Of a stretch of 64,000 nt of DNA, positions 12,101-23,118 are shown piece after piece. The stretch covers positions 1-64,000 of the forward strand of contig NW_026999456.1 in NCBI RefSeq assembly GCF_037126465.1, in the 5' to 3' direction. This stretch comes from Ornithodoros turicata. Its lineage: Eukaryota; Arthropoda; Arachnida; Ixodida; Argasidae. A model generated the notes under the pieces. That model was not told where the DNA came from. It was given only the letters and a program-made list of their open reading frames with translations, and did no database searches. A program made the position numbers and the translations under genes. Each line of letters opens with the position of its first letter. The first letter of the stretch is position 1.

Positions 12101-12850
12101 TTGTCTTTCTTGCATTGTGGGGACCCAGTTTTTACACTCCGTCAGCTGAGCACCAAGACTTAGCCCAAATGTGTGATTTTTGAGTGGGTGGTCAATCGCT
12201 GCTGTATGCCGGCAACAGTTAGGCTGCCTGTGAGCATGGTTTGAAATGGGGTTTCACTTCCCCTATTTGCAGGTTTGATGCTAGGTGGTGGTGGTAGTTA
12301 CCTTGCTGCTATGCCTCATGCAAAATAACGTTTGCCGACAGAAATTCTGACGAGGCCATCCACCCTTAACAAACAAACAATACGCACGAGAGTGCCCAAG
12401 GCAGGGCTCCCTCGGGATCCTTTAAAAATTTATTCAATATCTCATGCCACACAAGGGGCATTTACCTACCGCTATACATCAGTAACGCTCCTATAGCAAT
12501 GTACACGCTCAAGGAAGGCAGTCAACATGAAGGCAGTGCAGCATCTAATATTTCTCAGCATAAAAGGTGCACCTTGTGTTTTAGATGTTAATAAAAACAC
12601 GTTGATCAACGTGTCCACCTCTCCATCAGAGACATTTCCTCCGCCAGGGACAAACAAAAATTTGCACACTGGCACTTGATGTATGTGGAATGGGTCACGA
12701 TGGTTGAGTGGGTGTTGAGGAAAAACAATAGGTTTATTGACTTCACTTGCATGACTATCTAGAGTGAGTTGCGGGAAATGGAGAGAATTGCGGAGATGCA
12801 GGCTGCCCGGGACAACAGCAGTGTCACTCCCAAATTTTTCATCAAAGGAA
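9200..12850. repeat. Segmental duplication, copy 2 (contains finger exon B)
   Basis: This is the less interrupted partner of 1590-7560. It carries the downstream flank (9500-10340), exon B and the upstream flank (11970-12850) in the same order. Parts of the downstream flank also match 59660-60330, downstream of exon E, for example the ggcactggg block near 9757 and 60124. The ancestral duplicated unit therefore included the finger exon together with its 3' flank. Confidence 0.75.
10340..11887 (-). pseudogene. C2H2 zinc-finger terminal exon B, one 2-nt frameshift
   Basis: A minus-strand acceptor (aaatttcag, G at 11888) precedes an exon starting in phase 1: GAKESSGGLHIKDELRSS. An acidic, serine-rich leader (to about 11640) is followed by three degenerate fingers and then twelve C2H2 fingers. 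The finger near 10825 lacks two bases, so CDLCPA runs into another frame while FGNKTGLQCH continues in the correct-homology frame to the stop at 10340. An upstream ATG at 11949-11951 is in frame and conserved in copy A (MLTSVNYKNC), so an alternative unspliced start is possible. Past the stop, decayed finger sequence continues (10340-10200), so the ancestor was longer. Role inferred from family: nuclear sequence-specific DNA binding. Could be a recent pseudogene, a polymorphic lesion or a sequencing error. Confidence 0.75.
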
Positions 12851-13123
12851 TCACTGAATCACTGCTGCGCGTACATGTATGCTATGGCTGAACTCTGCAG
12901 GACAGAGGTTGCACCACTGAACATCCACGTAGGTCCCCCTTGTGGTAGCCCTGGAGGTTTGAGCTCTGGGTCAAGCTCGCAGGAACTGAGATTGAACTTG
13001 TGTGGCTTCTCGTCCGTGTGTGTCGCTCGTGACACTGCAATTTCATGCTGTGCGTGAACTCTGCAGAACAGAGGTTAGGGCTTATCGCCTGCGTGTTTTT
13101 GCTTGTGACGCCACAGCGTCCTG

Positions 13124-14757
13124 CTATCGACTAACTGTGCAGGACAGATTGCACTTGTGTCGCCCCTCGCCCGTGTGTGTGCGCCTGTGGCGTGACATCT
13201 TCCCACTACACCTGAACTCTGAACTACAGACACCGCACTTGTAGGGCTTCTCACCTGTGTGTTTTCGCTTGTAGCGAGTCAGGCTGCCCTTCAGGGTGAA
13301 CTCTGCGGTGCAGAGATCGCACTTGTGGGGCTTCTCGCCCACACGTTCTTGCTTGTCACATGACAGGCTTGCGCTCTGGCTCAGCTCTGCGACACAGGGG
13401 TCGCACTTACCGGGATTCTCGCCAGTGTGTTTTCGCTTGTGATACAACAGCCTCTCACCCTGGCCGAACTCAGCAAGACAGAGGTCGCACTTGTATGGCT
13501 TCTCGTCCATGTGTGTCCGCTTGTCACGCCGCAGGCCTGCCCTTGTGCTGAACTCTGCAGGACAGAGGTCGCACTTGTGCGGCTTTTCTCCCATGTGTGC
13601 GTGCTTGTGATGTGACAGTGCCGTCGTGCGGTTGAACAGTGCAGGGCAGAGATTGCACTTGTATGGCTTCTCGCCTGTGTGTGTCCGCCTGTGGCACGCG
13701 AAATTCGCGCTACAGCTGAACTCTGCAGGAACGAAGTCGCACTTGAAGGGCTTCTCACCAGTGTGTTTTCACTTGAGGCGCGACAGGCTAAAACTCTGGG
13801 TGAACTCCGCTGTACAGAGATCACACTTATAGGACTTCTCGCCGATGTTTTTCACTTGTGATACAACAGGCTCGCACTGAAGCTGAACTCTGCAATACAG
13901 ATATCGCACTTGTAGGGCTTCTCACCCGTGTGTTTTCGCTTGTGACACGTCAGAGCTGTCCTATGACTGAATTCTGTGGGACAGAGATCGCACTTAAAGG
14001 GTTTCTCCCCTGTATGTTTTCGCTTGTTATACTTGAGCATTGTGCTTGAGGATTGAGATCGCACTTGTATGGCCTCTCACTCGCATGTGTTCTCTTGTGG
14101 TCTCGCAGTTTCCTGCTCTTGCTGAACTCCGCAGGGCAGATATCACGTCTGTATGGCCCCATGCCTGTGTGTTTTCGCTTGTGATGTGACAAGCCCACGC
14201 TTTGGTTGAACTGTGCAGGACAGAGATCACACTTGAACAACTTCTTGCCCATGCGCCTGTGATACCGCAGGCGCATATTGTGGCTGGATTCTGCAGGGCA
14301 GAGATTGCACTTGTGCGTGCTAGATGTGAATGCAAGTACACATAACGTGGAATCGTGCAACCATTCTCCGGCTCAACACTTTGCATGCACCCGCAGAGTT
14401 GATGCACGACGGAATTTCACGGAACACGCGTCACAAGTAAATCTGTTTGTTTTACGAGTTTTGTGATGAAATGCCATGTGGCGAGTGTCCACGCATGTGG
14501 CGAAACAAATGCTGCACTTATACAGCATGTTTTTCTTGTGGTCTAATGTTGATGATTTGCCTGACTCTTGACTTTCATTCTGGTGAAGGTTGCTCAGTGT
14601 GTCGATCGTTGGTAGTGATCGGTACAGCGTTTTTGAGTTGTGATCCAACTGTGGTTGTGCTGATCTCCAACTGTGCATTCGAGGAAGTGCAACCAGAAGA
14701 TGCTTGATCGAAATTGCTCGACCTTAATATGGAGCTTACCACTCCTTTCTCTTGCTA
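13124..14757 (-). pseudogene. C2H2 zinc-finger terminal exon C, multiply disrupted
   Basis: The minus-strand acceptor (gaaattgcag, G at 14758) is followed by a leader like exon B (AREрSGKLHIK-like; SSNAQLEISTTTV is visible near 14690-14655), but a short deletion and further shifts break it. Pieces of the fingers are open in different frames: 14678-14373, 14360-13950, 14064-13852 and 13594-13124. A TGA replaces the arginine codon of one finger near 13773. About fifteen finger-like units can be followed, several missing ligands. More decayed finger sequence extends to about 12880. I read this as a dead copy of the same exon family. Confidence 0.75.
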
Positions 14758-15956
14758 CTGAAATTGCAGAATTCGGGCATTAACAGCGCGGACAGTTTTA
14801 TACAGTCCACAGCCGTTATTATGCCATTCGCTAGTATGATTTTAGGATTGATTTTTAACGAGCTGCCCAATGAAATTTTCGTCACCCAACGTAAGCAAGA
14901 CTTGACAGCACGTTTAAGAAATCTCCATTTCAGGTAGCCTTTGTGAAGTTTGTTTCCCGTGTCTGAAGACAGTTGCTGGGTGCTTCAATTTGCTTTCATT
15001 TAATTTGTTTCGCTCCTGATCATCTGGAACATATGAGGTCAATCGTGCCGGTTTCATATATTTTATGTAACATACAGCAATATCACGTATTATAGTTTTC
15101 ATGCTCCAGGTAAGCGCTGCTGATGTCGGTCCCTGTGTCACAAGCCCCACAGACTGAGGCGGGCCTGTTAATATAATGTTGTGTACTAAGTGAGACCTGA
15201 TGAATAAATGAAATGAAATGAAAAATGAAATGAAGGTGACGTCCTCACTTTGTGACTGCTTTTCTAGGGAACGATTTCCTCCCCACAGGCGCACTGTGTA
15301 TTTCTCCCTCGTTATCATGACAACTTGTAAAGGTCAGATAAGATAAATTTAACTCCTACTATGTTTTACCTTTTTCTTTCAGAGTTACATTGAGACTGAA
15401 AGGTCAAGCCCACAACACAGACCTGCAAATAAATACACGTAAAATAAAGGTAATATAACATAATAAAACCTTTAACTGACTGTGACCAAACTTTTGAGGA
15501 CGGACCAGGTTGAACGTGTATATTCTGTCCCCGTCATTACGACCACTGACTGACTTTCTAGACGAATGTCAGCACAGTTCCCCCCGAAGTCGGCCCAGGA
15601 TGCACACTAACCCCCACACACTCCTTTCTGCCCTGCTGTCGTCTCTCCATCTGTCCACGTCTGTTTCATCGCTCATGGCCACAGTTGCTTTGATGCGCTG
15701 ACGCGGAATTTTTTAAACAAAATGTTGACCACTGAGTGTCGATCTCACTGGCTATGAACAGAGTCTTGAGGACGATCAGGGTGCAACACTCTCGTTGTGC
15801 TTCTCTAATGATCACTGACCTTCCAGTCACTGTGTAACACAGAGTACAGTTGGGGGGCCTATGCAATGCGTGTGTGGATAGCATCATCCACAGCACAACC
15901 CCATTTTCAGGTGAGCCCATTGTGAGACACAGCTCTTGCACGGAAACCAGCGTGTA
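14758..15956. other. No gene recognised; intron-like sequence upstream of exon C
   Basis: This lies between exon C and a TTAA-flanked element. Around 15199-15235 there is an imperfect (AAATG)n run (gaaatgaaatgaaaaatg). No splice-flanked coding segment is evident. If exon C was ever joined to the linker exons at 20.7 and 22.3 kb, this would be intron. Confidence 0.4.
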
Positions 15957-15960
15957 TTAA

Positions 15961-16538
15961 AGGGACACTAAAATGCAAGAACAAGGTTGCACGCTACGCT
16001 GATTTCGTGCACGTTACTACGCTACGGAGCCACAAACTAAATTCCACCGGACTCTTTACTGGTTCAGTGCCAAACCTCGTTTCAGCCCATGCATCAGTGT
16101 TTTCAGACCATTCTGCACGTGCAAGTGTCTGCCACACAATGGAGCAGTCCCGTCGAAAAATGTGGTGCGCATTGAAAAGCAGATGGGCGTCGCTGTCCGA
16201 AGATAAATGTCGTCAGTCGGACATTTGCGAGAACTGTTGCGGGTACCATTCAGAGAATCGGTACTGAAAAATGAGCAGTGCACACCATGCCACTCATATA
16301 CACAACACTTCGGCCGGACCAGTTCCAAATACACGCAACTACAACACGTATGCGCCTGCTTTTCCTGCTGCCCCGCTGCCAATCCTTGCCTCCTGGGGAT
16401 ACCATTCACTGATACCAAAGACGGTGCTTCGTTGTGTTCTCTAAACAGTAGCGCCGTGTGAACTAATCTTGCTGGCATTATATATAATTGAAACACGGAC
16501 TTTCTTTCGATAGCAAGTTTTTGCCTTTTAATGCCCCT
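15961..16538. mobile_element. TTAA-target MITE, copy 1
   Basis: The element is flanked by TTAA (15957-15960 and 16539-16542). Its ends are inverted: agggacactaaaatgcaaga on the left and, reverse-complemented from the right, aggggcattaaaaggcaaaa. TTAA target duplications are typical of piggyBac and Kolobok elements; the AGGG start fits Kolobok better, by inference. The interior matches copy 2 at 19470-20475. No transposase frame is present. Confidence 0.75.
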
Positions 16539-16542
16539 TTAA

Positions 16543-18930
16543 GAGTGCAGGACCGTCGGACACTTGACTATTGTGGTCATCATCGACGCAGGTAGCAGAC
16601 TGAGCACGGCAGGAACGAAGAGCAAACGGACAGAATATGCAGTTGATAACACATGCAACATGGGGGGTGGGGGAGGAGGGGAACAGCATTTTCCGGCTGT
16701 TCCTCGTTTGCGCGACAATTCTCTCTGCGACCAAAATCTGCGGGAACGGACTTCGTTGTATCAACGAGTTCAGGCCGCAGCAACGTCGTACAAAAATGTG
16801 GCGCGTGCGTTGGAGGTGGCGTTATTTATGGATGACTGAAACCCAACCGTCATCTACCAATTCGTTCAGCCACGCACAGAGCTCAAGCATTCCTCAAGGC
16901 AGTCCTTCGACCGAATCCCGCCCACTCCCGACAGGGGACGGCAGCACTGCTGATTGCTTGCTTCGAATTCAATCCCTTGGTGCAATCAGTGACCCCTCTC
17001 GCCTGCACTCTCCTTGGTGGAAGAAAAGTCTCGAGGAAAAACCTTCTCTGCTGTTTCTCACGTGCTCTTGCTGCAAGATTAAGAACCATTTCGCTGCATT
17101 TGTCACGCTTTTCCATGAAGATGTTCTCCATTCATCTGTCTTTCCTCTCTCCATGCTGTTCTTTTTCCTAACAGCATGAGGTCCGAAAAACATCATGTAT
17201 CATCTGCGCATTTTGAATACCACCTGGTAAACTTTCTACGCTTCGTAGCCGCGCTTGTTTTTTTTAAACTCAGTGCACGCTGACGAACTGGAGAAAGCAC
17301 AACGCGCACGAATGTACTTTTAGGGAAGGCCTGGTTTTGATGCGGTCTTTTGTGCCGTCAAGATGGTATCGCTCGAGTGAAGGTGAACTAATTAATACGT
17401 CAATACCTCAAAATTGAAGAGGCAATCCGCTTCCGAGGCTTTCAAATAACTGGAAGATAGAAGCAGGCACAACAAAACAAATAGGTGGACCATCTACATT
17501 TTCTACCAACCATGTTTTGGCAACCATGCACCAGCCAACTGTCTAGAACGGAAGTTTATGTGCTAGATAAAGCAGGAGTGCACGATGAACATTCCAGAAT
17601 TTTATTTGCGAAATAAACCAGTTAGTGGGTTTCTTCTTTGACTGTTAAAACAAAGCACAGTCAAGCTTCGTTTGCATGCACGTGCTGTAGTACTTAGTCT
17701 TGACCTCCCTCAAAGCTAAAAAAAAAGTACATGAAGGTCAGTGCAACTCCATTCTTAATGGCCGCACTCGCAACACCTCCCTTTCCTCATCCGTGGCGCT
17801 GTCCGCGGGTCCATCTCATGACAGTTTAGGACTTCTTATGGTAGTTTAGAACAGGCAGTTCCCAAGCATCCTGGAACACGTCGCGCATGGCTGTAGCAAC
17901 TATCCTTCTGCCTTGATGTCGGACTCCTGTTGGGTGTGTTCATCCACACTTTGGCAACAAATCCACAATGGGGAAAAAGAGTTCGTAATCGTTGCTGGAC
18001 TGACTTTTTGAGACTCCGTGTTGTGTATGTCCCCTTTTGCCCTAATCTCGGGGTTTTATATTATGCACGGGCTGACCTGCTCTCATGCGCACACACCAGC
18101 ATGTGCAACGCAATGAGCACTGTCTCCGCACTCGATACTCCACTCGTGAGCTAATAAGCGACACTGTGCATGTGGAACGATGACAGCAATGCAGGCACGA
18201 TTCCGAAAAAGAAAAGGAGAGGAGGAGAAGATGCATTCCTGGGTGTCTGCTGATTGGCACAAATAGTAGCTTGGTGCACAGGTTGAACCTGGAAAGCTGA
18301 CAGCGGCAGCATGCAATTGTGGGCGCGCAGTTCAAATTATCCGTAGCGGAGGTGATTTGAGTGTGATATACATTGATGTATATGGCGGTACCATGATAAC
18401 TTTGCCTCCTCCAATTTGCGACTTTGCCTCGCAGTCCTCGCAGACTTTGAAGTCGACCATGATGACTTTGCGAATTATCCAGCAATTCGAATTAATGAGG
18501 TGCAAATTAACTAGCTTTTACTGTATCTCAATGTCCCCCCTTATCTCGAAATTCCCCATCTTCTACAATGCAGTAAGCGTAGTAAGCCAGCGTAGTAAGC
18601 TAGACGTGGTAAGCCAGCGGAAGGGTTCACGAAAGATGTAAACTGTCTCTAGCAAGGAGAGCCATTATCGCTTTTGTCTTCTGTGACAGCCTTCAGTATA
18701 AGTAGGGAGTGACTTTTTCGGGTTAAACCCGGCTATCCCTCCCCCCCAAACAAACAATTCCGGTTAAACTCCAATTCTCCCCGAATTCCAGTCGCCACGT
18801 AATCCTGAAGTGACATTTCCACTGAAGACGAGCAGAGGTTGCCACGCGTAACACATGTAAGAGTGAGTCACTTGCGTTCCCTGAAATACACCCAGGTGTG
18901 TCAGCACTGCCGCTGCCTAAGAGGATTAGC
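16543..18930. other. No gene recognised
   Basis: There are several open frames (for example 16637-17179 on plus) without domain signatures and overlapping frames on both strands, so I do not call a gene. A near-direct repeat of cgtagtaagc words lies at 18578-18615. The stretch probably is intron or intergenic DNA of the minus-strand finger gene. Confidence 0.35.
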
Positions 18931-18940
18931 GCTGGGAGGC

Positions 18941-19436
18941 AATTGTAGTTAAAAAGTTGTTATCAACTACTTGCAGAAATGTAGTGGCAACTACTAGTTA
19001 AACTACTATTTCGAGTAGTTAGCTACAGTGTTACACAGCTACAGCTACAGTAGTTAGGTTAGTGCAGGCGCCAACTACTTCCGATTTTGTCGCAAGCTTT
19101 ACGGCACGATTGTGCTTCCGACTTTTACCTCGAGCTACTTGTTTGATGAGAACGGAGGTGCAGTGCAATTGTGCCATGCATGGTTACTAAATCTTCACTT
19201 TTATCACTGCTTGTCGTTCACACTCGGGTGTCCAAGAACACTACAGAATGGGATTGGTGTTGATGGTCAACGTTAAGTAGTTACAGATGTTACATTGTAA
19301 AATACATTGTAGTAGTTAAAGCAGTAGTTTTAACTACCTCACTGAAAAGTAGTTGGACTACTACTTAAACTACTTCATTGCAAAGTAGTTTGTAGTTATA
19401 GTTAAACTACTGTAGAAGTAGCTAGTGGCCATGACT
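18941..19436. mobile_element. Non-autonomous DNA element packed with GTAGTT/AACTAC repeats
   Basis: A 10-bp direct repeat gctgggaggc flanks the element (18931-18940 and 19437-19446). Within, the words gtagttaaactac, aactactt and aagtagtt recur in both orientations near both ends, around a unique core (about 19085-19265). Clustered subterminal repeats and a target duplication of 9-10 bp fit a MULE-like or KDZ-like non-autonomous element. No transposase is visible. Confidence 0.6.
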
Positions 19437-19971
19437 GCTGGGAGGCCACAAAAAAAAGCTTATAAAAGGACCTGAAGGGTCACTAAAATGTGAGAACAAG
19501 TTCATTTTAAATTAAGTTACATGCCACGTTAACTTCATACTTGTCATAAATAGAAGCTTGGATTCCAAGCAATTTCCTTACTAAGGATTCTGTTACGAAG
19601 CCAACAACAATAATTTTACCAGATTATTTTTTGCTTCGCCGCTAAGCAGTCAACGTTCCTTTAACTCGCGCATCGGGTGCTCTTAGTCCACGCTGAGTGC
19701 GCCACGCCGTGGAGCAGTTTCGGAGAAAAACATGGCGTGAGTTACAAAGCGGACTTACGTCGCTGTCCAAAAGACGTTGCCAGTGGAAGATTTGTGATAA
19801 CTGTCGTGAGGATTCCGTAAATCCGTATCGAAAAATGTGAGACTAAAGCATGTGGCGCAAGTACGGAACAGTACAACAGGCCCCATTACAAATCCATATG
19901 TGCACAACAGACAGACACGTGTTTCTCGTACAGTCTCATTGGATGACGCCAAAGACAGTTCTTTTCACTGC

Positions 19972-20346
19972 GATGAAAGTTGAAAGTCACTGAAAAGGTT
20001 AGCCAGCTGTAGGAGTCGAACCCACATCTTCTGGATTGCCGGTCCAGGGCTCTACCAATTGAGCTAAGCTAACACGCCTTCTCAGCGACTTCCAGGGTGC
20101 GTCATCTGAAGGGACAAACCAGCCACTCTCTCTCACTCATCCTCCTTTCACTCTTACATTTCTGCTCTCCCATACACACATTCATACGACGGGATCGACG
20201 CAGGCGGCAACTGATGAACATGAGAGAACTGATGTTCTGAGGCTGGAACAACATAGAAGGAACAAATACATACAAAGCCTCAATAAGGCTTTGTATGTAT
20301 GTGTTCCTTCTATGTTGTTCCAGCCTCAGAACATCAGTTCTCTCAT
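19972..20346 (-). mobile_element. tRNA(Ala)-like SINE with 14-bp target duplication
   Basis: The 14-bp sequence gttcttttcactgc occurs at 19958-19971 and again at 20347-20360, flanking the insert. A tRNA-like body lies at 20002-20073 on the minus strand, with a short 3' part (19972-20001) and a longer 5' extension that includes half of a large hairpin. A truncated relative lies at 2821-2953. No A-rich tail is obvious, so retroposition is inferred from the long target duplication. Confidence 0.75.
20002..20073 (-). other. tRNA-like cloverleaf within the SINE, anticodon GGC
   Basis: The minus-strand 72 nt fold as a cloverleaf: acceptor gttagct with agctggc (G-T pairs allowed), D stem gctc/gagc, anticodon stem ctgga/tccag around the loop ccggcaa (anticodon GGC, alanine), and a T arm with ttcgactc. 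It lies in a SINE with a target duplication, so I treat it as the SINE promoter head rather than a functional tRNA gene. Confidence 0.6.
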
Positions 20347-20350
20347 GTTC
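20216..20350. repeat. Near-perfect hairpin, 65-bp arms and 5-nt loop
   Basis: The left arm 20216-20280 and right arm 20286-20350 are reverse complements with one mismatch (20271 region), separated by caata. The right arm alone is present in the relative at about 2888-2950, so the palindrome looks like an inverted duplication of one SINE end. Confidence 0.9.
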
Positions 20351-20710
20351 TTTTCACTGCATCTTTCTTCTAAGCGGTAGCGTTGCGTGAACTAGTTTTG
20401 CTTACACCATACTAATTAAAACACTGGCTCTCATTTGAGAACAAGTTGCATTTGCATTTTAGTGCACCTTTAAAACACAAGATGAGAAACAAAAACACCC
20501 GATAGCCCACGGATGCCCAAGTGATGCCGATTTCTCCCCAAATTGAAGACAGCGCCAGATTTTTACTGAAAAATTCACTGCCCAAGTATGAGCAAGCATG
20601 ACAGGAAAGATGATACGTGCTTGAGAGGAATCTCTTCAAAGCATATCTGTTGCATCACACTTTTTGTAGATTTTTTTTTGTAACTAAGTTAACTAATCGT
20701 TTTGTATCAC

Positions 20711-20854
20711 CTTCTGACGTTGAGTCATGGCTGTGTCCCACCTGGTCCAAAATTGCAGTGTTGTAAGGCTCTGTCTTCACTTCAATGATCTGATGTTCGT
20801 CCGAAGATTCCTCTCGAGGTTCTTCTTTAATTTGGATCATCCCTCGAGTTGCCC
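20711..20854 (-). CDS. Small phase-1 exon, acidic linker with SUMO-consensus motifs
   Basis: On the minus strand, tttag precedes the exon at 20854 and the donor gtgata follows after cagaag at 20711. The exon is 144 nt and phase 1 at both ends. It encodes GATRGMIQIKEEPREESSD, then EHQIIEVKTEPYNTAIL and DSTSEG. IKEE and VKTE fit the psi-K-x-E SUMO-attachment consensus. Two plus-strand exons (31494-31646, 32319-32471) encode clear paralogues, which supports coding status. The preceding exon in this gene is 22292-22490, whose phase agrees. It probably belongs to a zinc-finger gene whose terminal exon is one of C, B or A. No domain is assigned beyond the SUMO-type motifs. Confidence 0.7.
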
Positions 20855-21997
20855 CTAAAGTTAGACAAAGAAGGTATTAGTAAGTCACGCAGCAAAGCTT
20901 CAAGCCACGTGATATGTAGTCATCTCTGTCCCCTTTCTGAATCTCATTATGCTCTGTTACAACTCATGTGTACACATCACACACAAAAACACCAGTCTGG
21001 AAAACCTTCCTTGAATCCTTTTGTTAAAGGGGCTATCGGATATGAGAACGTACGCAAAACCCCGATACGGTAATGCTTGTCGCCGCTTAACAGCCAACTT
21101 GGTCGTGTCTCTCTTCCGAAAACAGCTTCAATAGTATTAAACAAACGAGTCTTAAAAACGTGTCCCCCTGCAGCTAGGCACACAAATAGGAGCAGGCGAT
21201 TATCTCTGAAGTCATCTGCTCAGCTTTTGCTTCGCAAATACTAAGTGGAGAGACGTCAGTAAATATGCCGACTTTCGCTCACCACTGCGAGTTCTTAAGG
21301 GGTATCACTTCTGCGCGAGACAATAGAGAACGTTTGTTCGTACAGCGCTCAGAAACGACGTAAAATATCGCCAAAACAGAAGCGTGTTCTCCTTGCTTTG
21401 CCCTTGTCAATGACGCATTTTGTACAACTCCGGGACTATCCGTCGATTTGTATCGAGCCCGAATTTGCAAATATTTTAGTTCGGGACACTCTACCGAGAT
21501 GGCAGCACATGTTCGAGACGCGCCAAACTTTAATTTATTAAAAATCAACGGCTCAACCTTGTCAAATAAAAAATACATCATTGACTAGAAAAAAGCTAAG
21601 AGAACACGCCAGTCCTTACGATGATAGTTTAGAGTGTTCACGTGTCTTGTGCAAACGGACTTCTGAAGAAGTGATTTCCCCTTAAGTGACTTTGCTGTGT
21701 GGAACAAGCTGTGACGCTCCTGGCTTTTATGAACACGTCCGACACCATACACAAACAACAATACACATGCGAGCCGATCACAGAGCAGACGCATTCCACT
21801 AGTACTCCAGCCAGTCCAACTGCATAGGAACGACACCACCAATTTGTGTCTGATTTTTCCCGTTATTATCAACAACAAACGCGGAGTAAAACTGCACTAT
21901 GGTTTTAGAATCAACCGGGACGGATGCGACGGCCCCTTTAAATGATGCGAGACAGCCAGATGCAAGACATTCCCCAGAACATTTAGTCTGAGCAGTA

Positions 21998-22207
21998 CAA
22001 TGCTGGACAAAAGTTTACGGAAAACACTCCGTCGCCTTCCTTCTTCAAAGTGATACAGCAGAGGATGGAACCGTACGGACTTGCAAACAGGTGACCCTGT
22101 TACCTGGGCAAATCTCCGAAACTCCGTACGGTCCCATTCACTGCTAGCGTGTCGCTCTGGGGATGGAATGCGCTGAAGCGTGTTTCGTAAACTTTTGTCC
22201 AGCACTG
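21998..22207. mobile_element. Tc1/mariner-type MITE, 210 bp
   Basis: TA dinucleotides flank both ends (21996-21997, 22208-22209). The ends are inverted: caatgctggacaaaagttta and, from the right, cagtgctggacaaaagttta, with a further inverted match inward (ggaatg/cattcc region). A TA target and this TIR style fit Tc1/mariner non-autonomous elements. Confidence 0.8.
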
Positions 22208-22291
22208 TACATAGTTTACACTATTCCATGTTCCTCAGGAATATTCCAGAAAGCATTCACCAACCGAGTACAATGTCTACAAAAATTTTAC

Positions 22292-22490
22292 CATAGTTGT
22301 TGTCTCCCGATGAAGAGTCGTTGCATTCCTGTTGCTGGCCCAGTTCTGGTAGGCTAGCGTCAAGAGGCTCCAATTTTACTTTTGTGAGTTGACCACCGAA
22401 CTTTAGGGAGAGCTCCATCTCTCGGGGTTGAAAATCCAGAGGGCTGGAACTTGACGTCCCAAACATGCAGATCTCTGTCTCTTCGGGTTT
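22292..22490 (-). CDS. Upstream exon of the minus-strand finger gene, VKLEP motif
   Basis: The minus-strand acceptor ctttaacag precedes the exon at 22490, and the donor gtaaaa follows ctatg at 22292. The frame encodes KPEETEICMFGTSSSSPLDF, ending EMELSLKFGGQLTKVKLEPL and GDNNYG. VKLE fits a SUMO consensus. An in-frame TAA immediately upstream limits the exon. Its phase-1 end matches the exon at 20711-20854. A plus-strand paralogue at 29478-29710 shares the SSPSP, VKLEP and NYG/SYG pattern. The Met in ICMFG may or may not be the start; no first exon was identified. Function unknown beyond being an N-terminal segment of a probable zinc-finger protein. Confidence 0.65.
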
Positions 22491-22593
22491 CTGTTAAAGA
22501 GAAGCCAAACTGTTGCCACCCTTTCCAAAAAAAGAAAAAAGAACATAAACAGTTGTCACACGCTCACAGAATGGTGGAGATGTAAGCTTTATG

Positions 22594-23118
22594 CAACACC
22601 AGTGTGGCATATATCTAACCGCGATCAAAGTACAGCTGAACTTTTGGAGCGCTCGCAACTTCCTCTTCTGTCGGAGAGATCTCAAATTGCTAGATTAAAG
22701 TTCTTTTTTGCGTTGTTGGGAGAAAACAGTAAGCTCGAAGCGCACAAATATGTATCTTACCATTCAAGAAGAATTCAAAGAAACAAACATTCTTGGCATA
22801 TTACACCCATAAGCTATCGCAATGACTGCTTCAGATACTCTTACTTTGTACGGGTTATTAATGAATGGAACGAATTACCGGACAGTATTGTGACGTCCCA
22901 AACGGCATCTGCTTTTGTTTCAGAGCTTCAATCGTAATCTGTGAATGGCCATCTTAGCCAAGTATAATGTATATATTTTGATGTCGTGTGTTGTTGTTGA
23001 TGATTTTTCTATCTTTCTGTTTTTTTTTCTCGATGATACATGTTGTTTCTTAATGTTTCCACTCCTACAATGACGTCCAGAGGACGTTAGTAGTATCTGC
23101 AAATAAATAAATAAATAA
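22594..23118 (+). mobile_element. 5'-truncated CR1/L2-like LINE (end of reverse transcriptase and 3' tail)
   Basis: The open frame 22602-22937 encodes the end of a non-LTR reverse transcriptase: RLKFFFALLGENS, then RYSYFVRVINEWNELPDSIV. The segment [YF]-F-x-R-x-I-x-x-W-N-x-L-P is typical of the C-terminal part of CR1/L2-type LINE proteins. A 3' region with a small inverted motif (gtccagaggac, 23075-23085) leads to an (AAAT)n tail at 23101-23118. The 5' part is missing, as usual for target-primed insertions. Confidence 0.75.

Larger units (their letters stand above)
19465..20475. mobile_element. TTAA-type MITE, copy 2, interrupted by a SINE-like insert
   Basis: The left end reads gggtcactaaaatgtgagaa and the right end, inverted, aggtgcactaaaatgcaaat, both like copy 1 at 15961-16538. 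Interior words match copy 1 in order, for example gtggagcagt and gtcgctgtcc. A tRNA-like retroelement (19972-20346) sits inside, so this copy predates that insertion. The left TTAA is not preserved. Confidence 0.65.

Noticed and set aside
16637..17179. 180-residue open frame as a gene
   Set aside because: No domain, low-complexity hydrophobic end, overlapping frames on both strands and no splice or paralogue support.
20002..20073. Functional tRNA-Ala gene
   Set aside because: The cloverleaf is good, but it lies inside an insert flanked by a 14-bp target duplication, with a truncated relative elsewhere. It is best explained as a SINE head.
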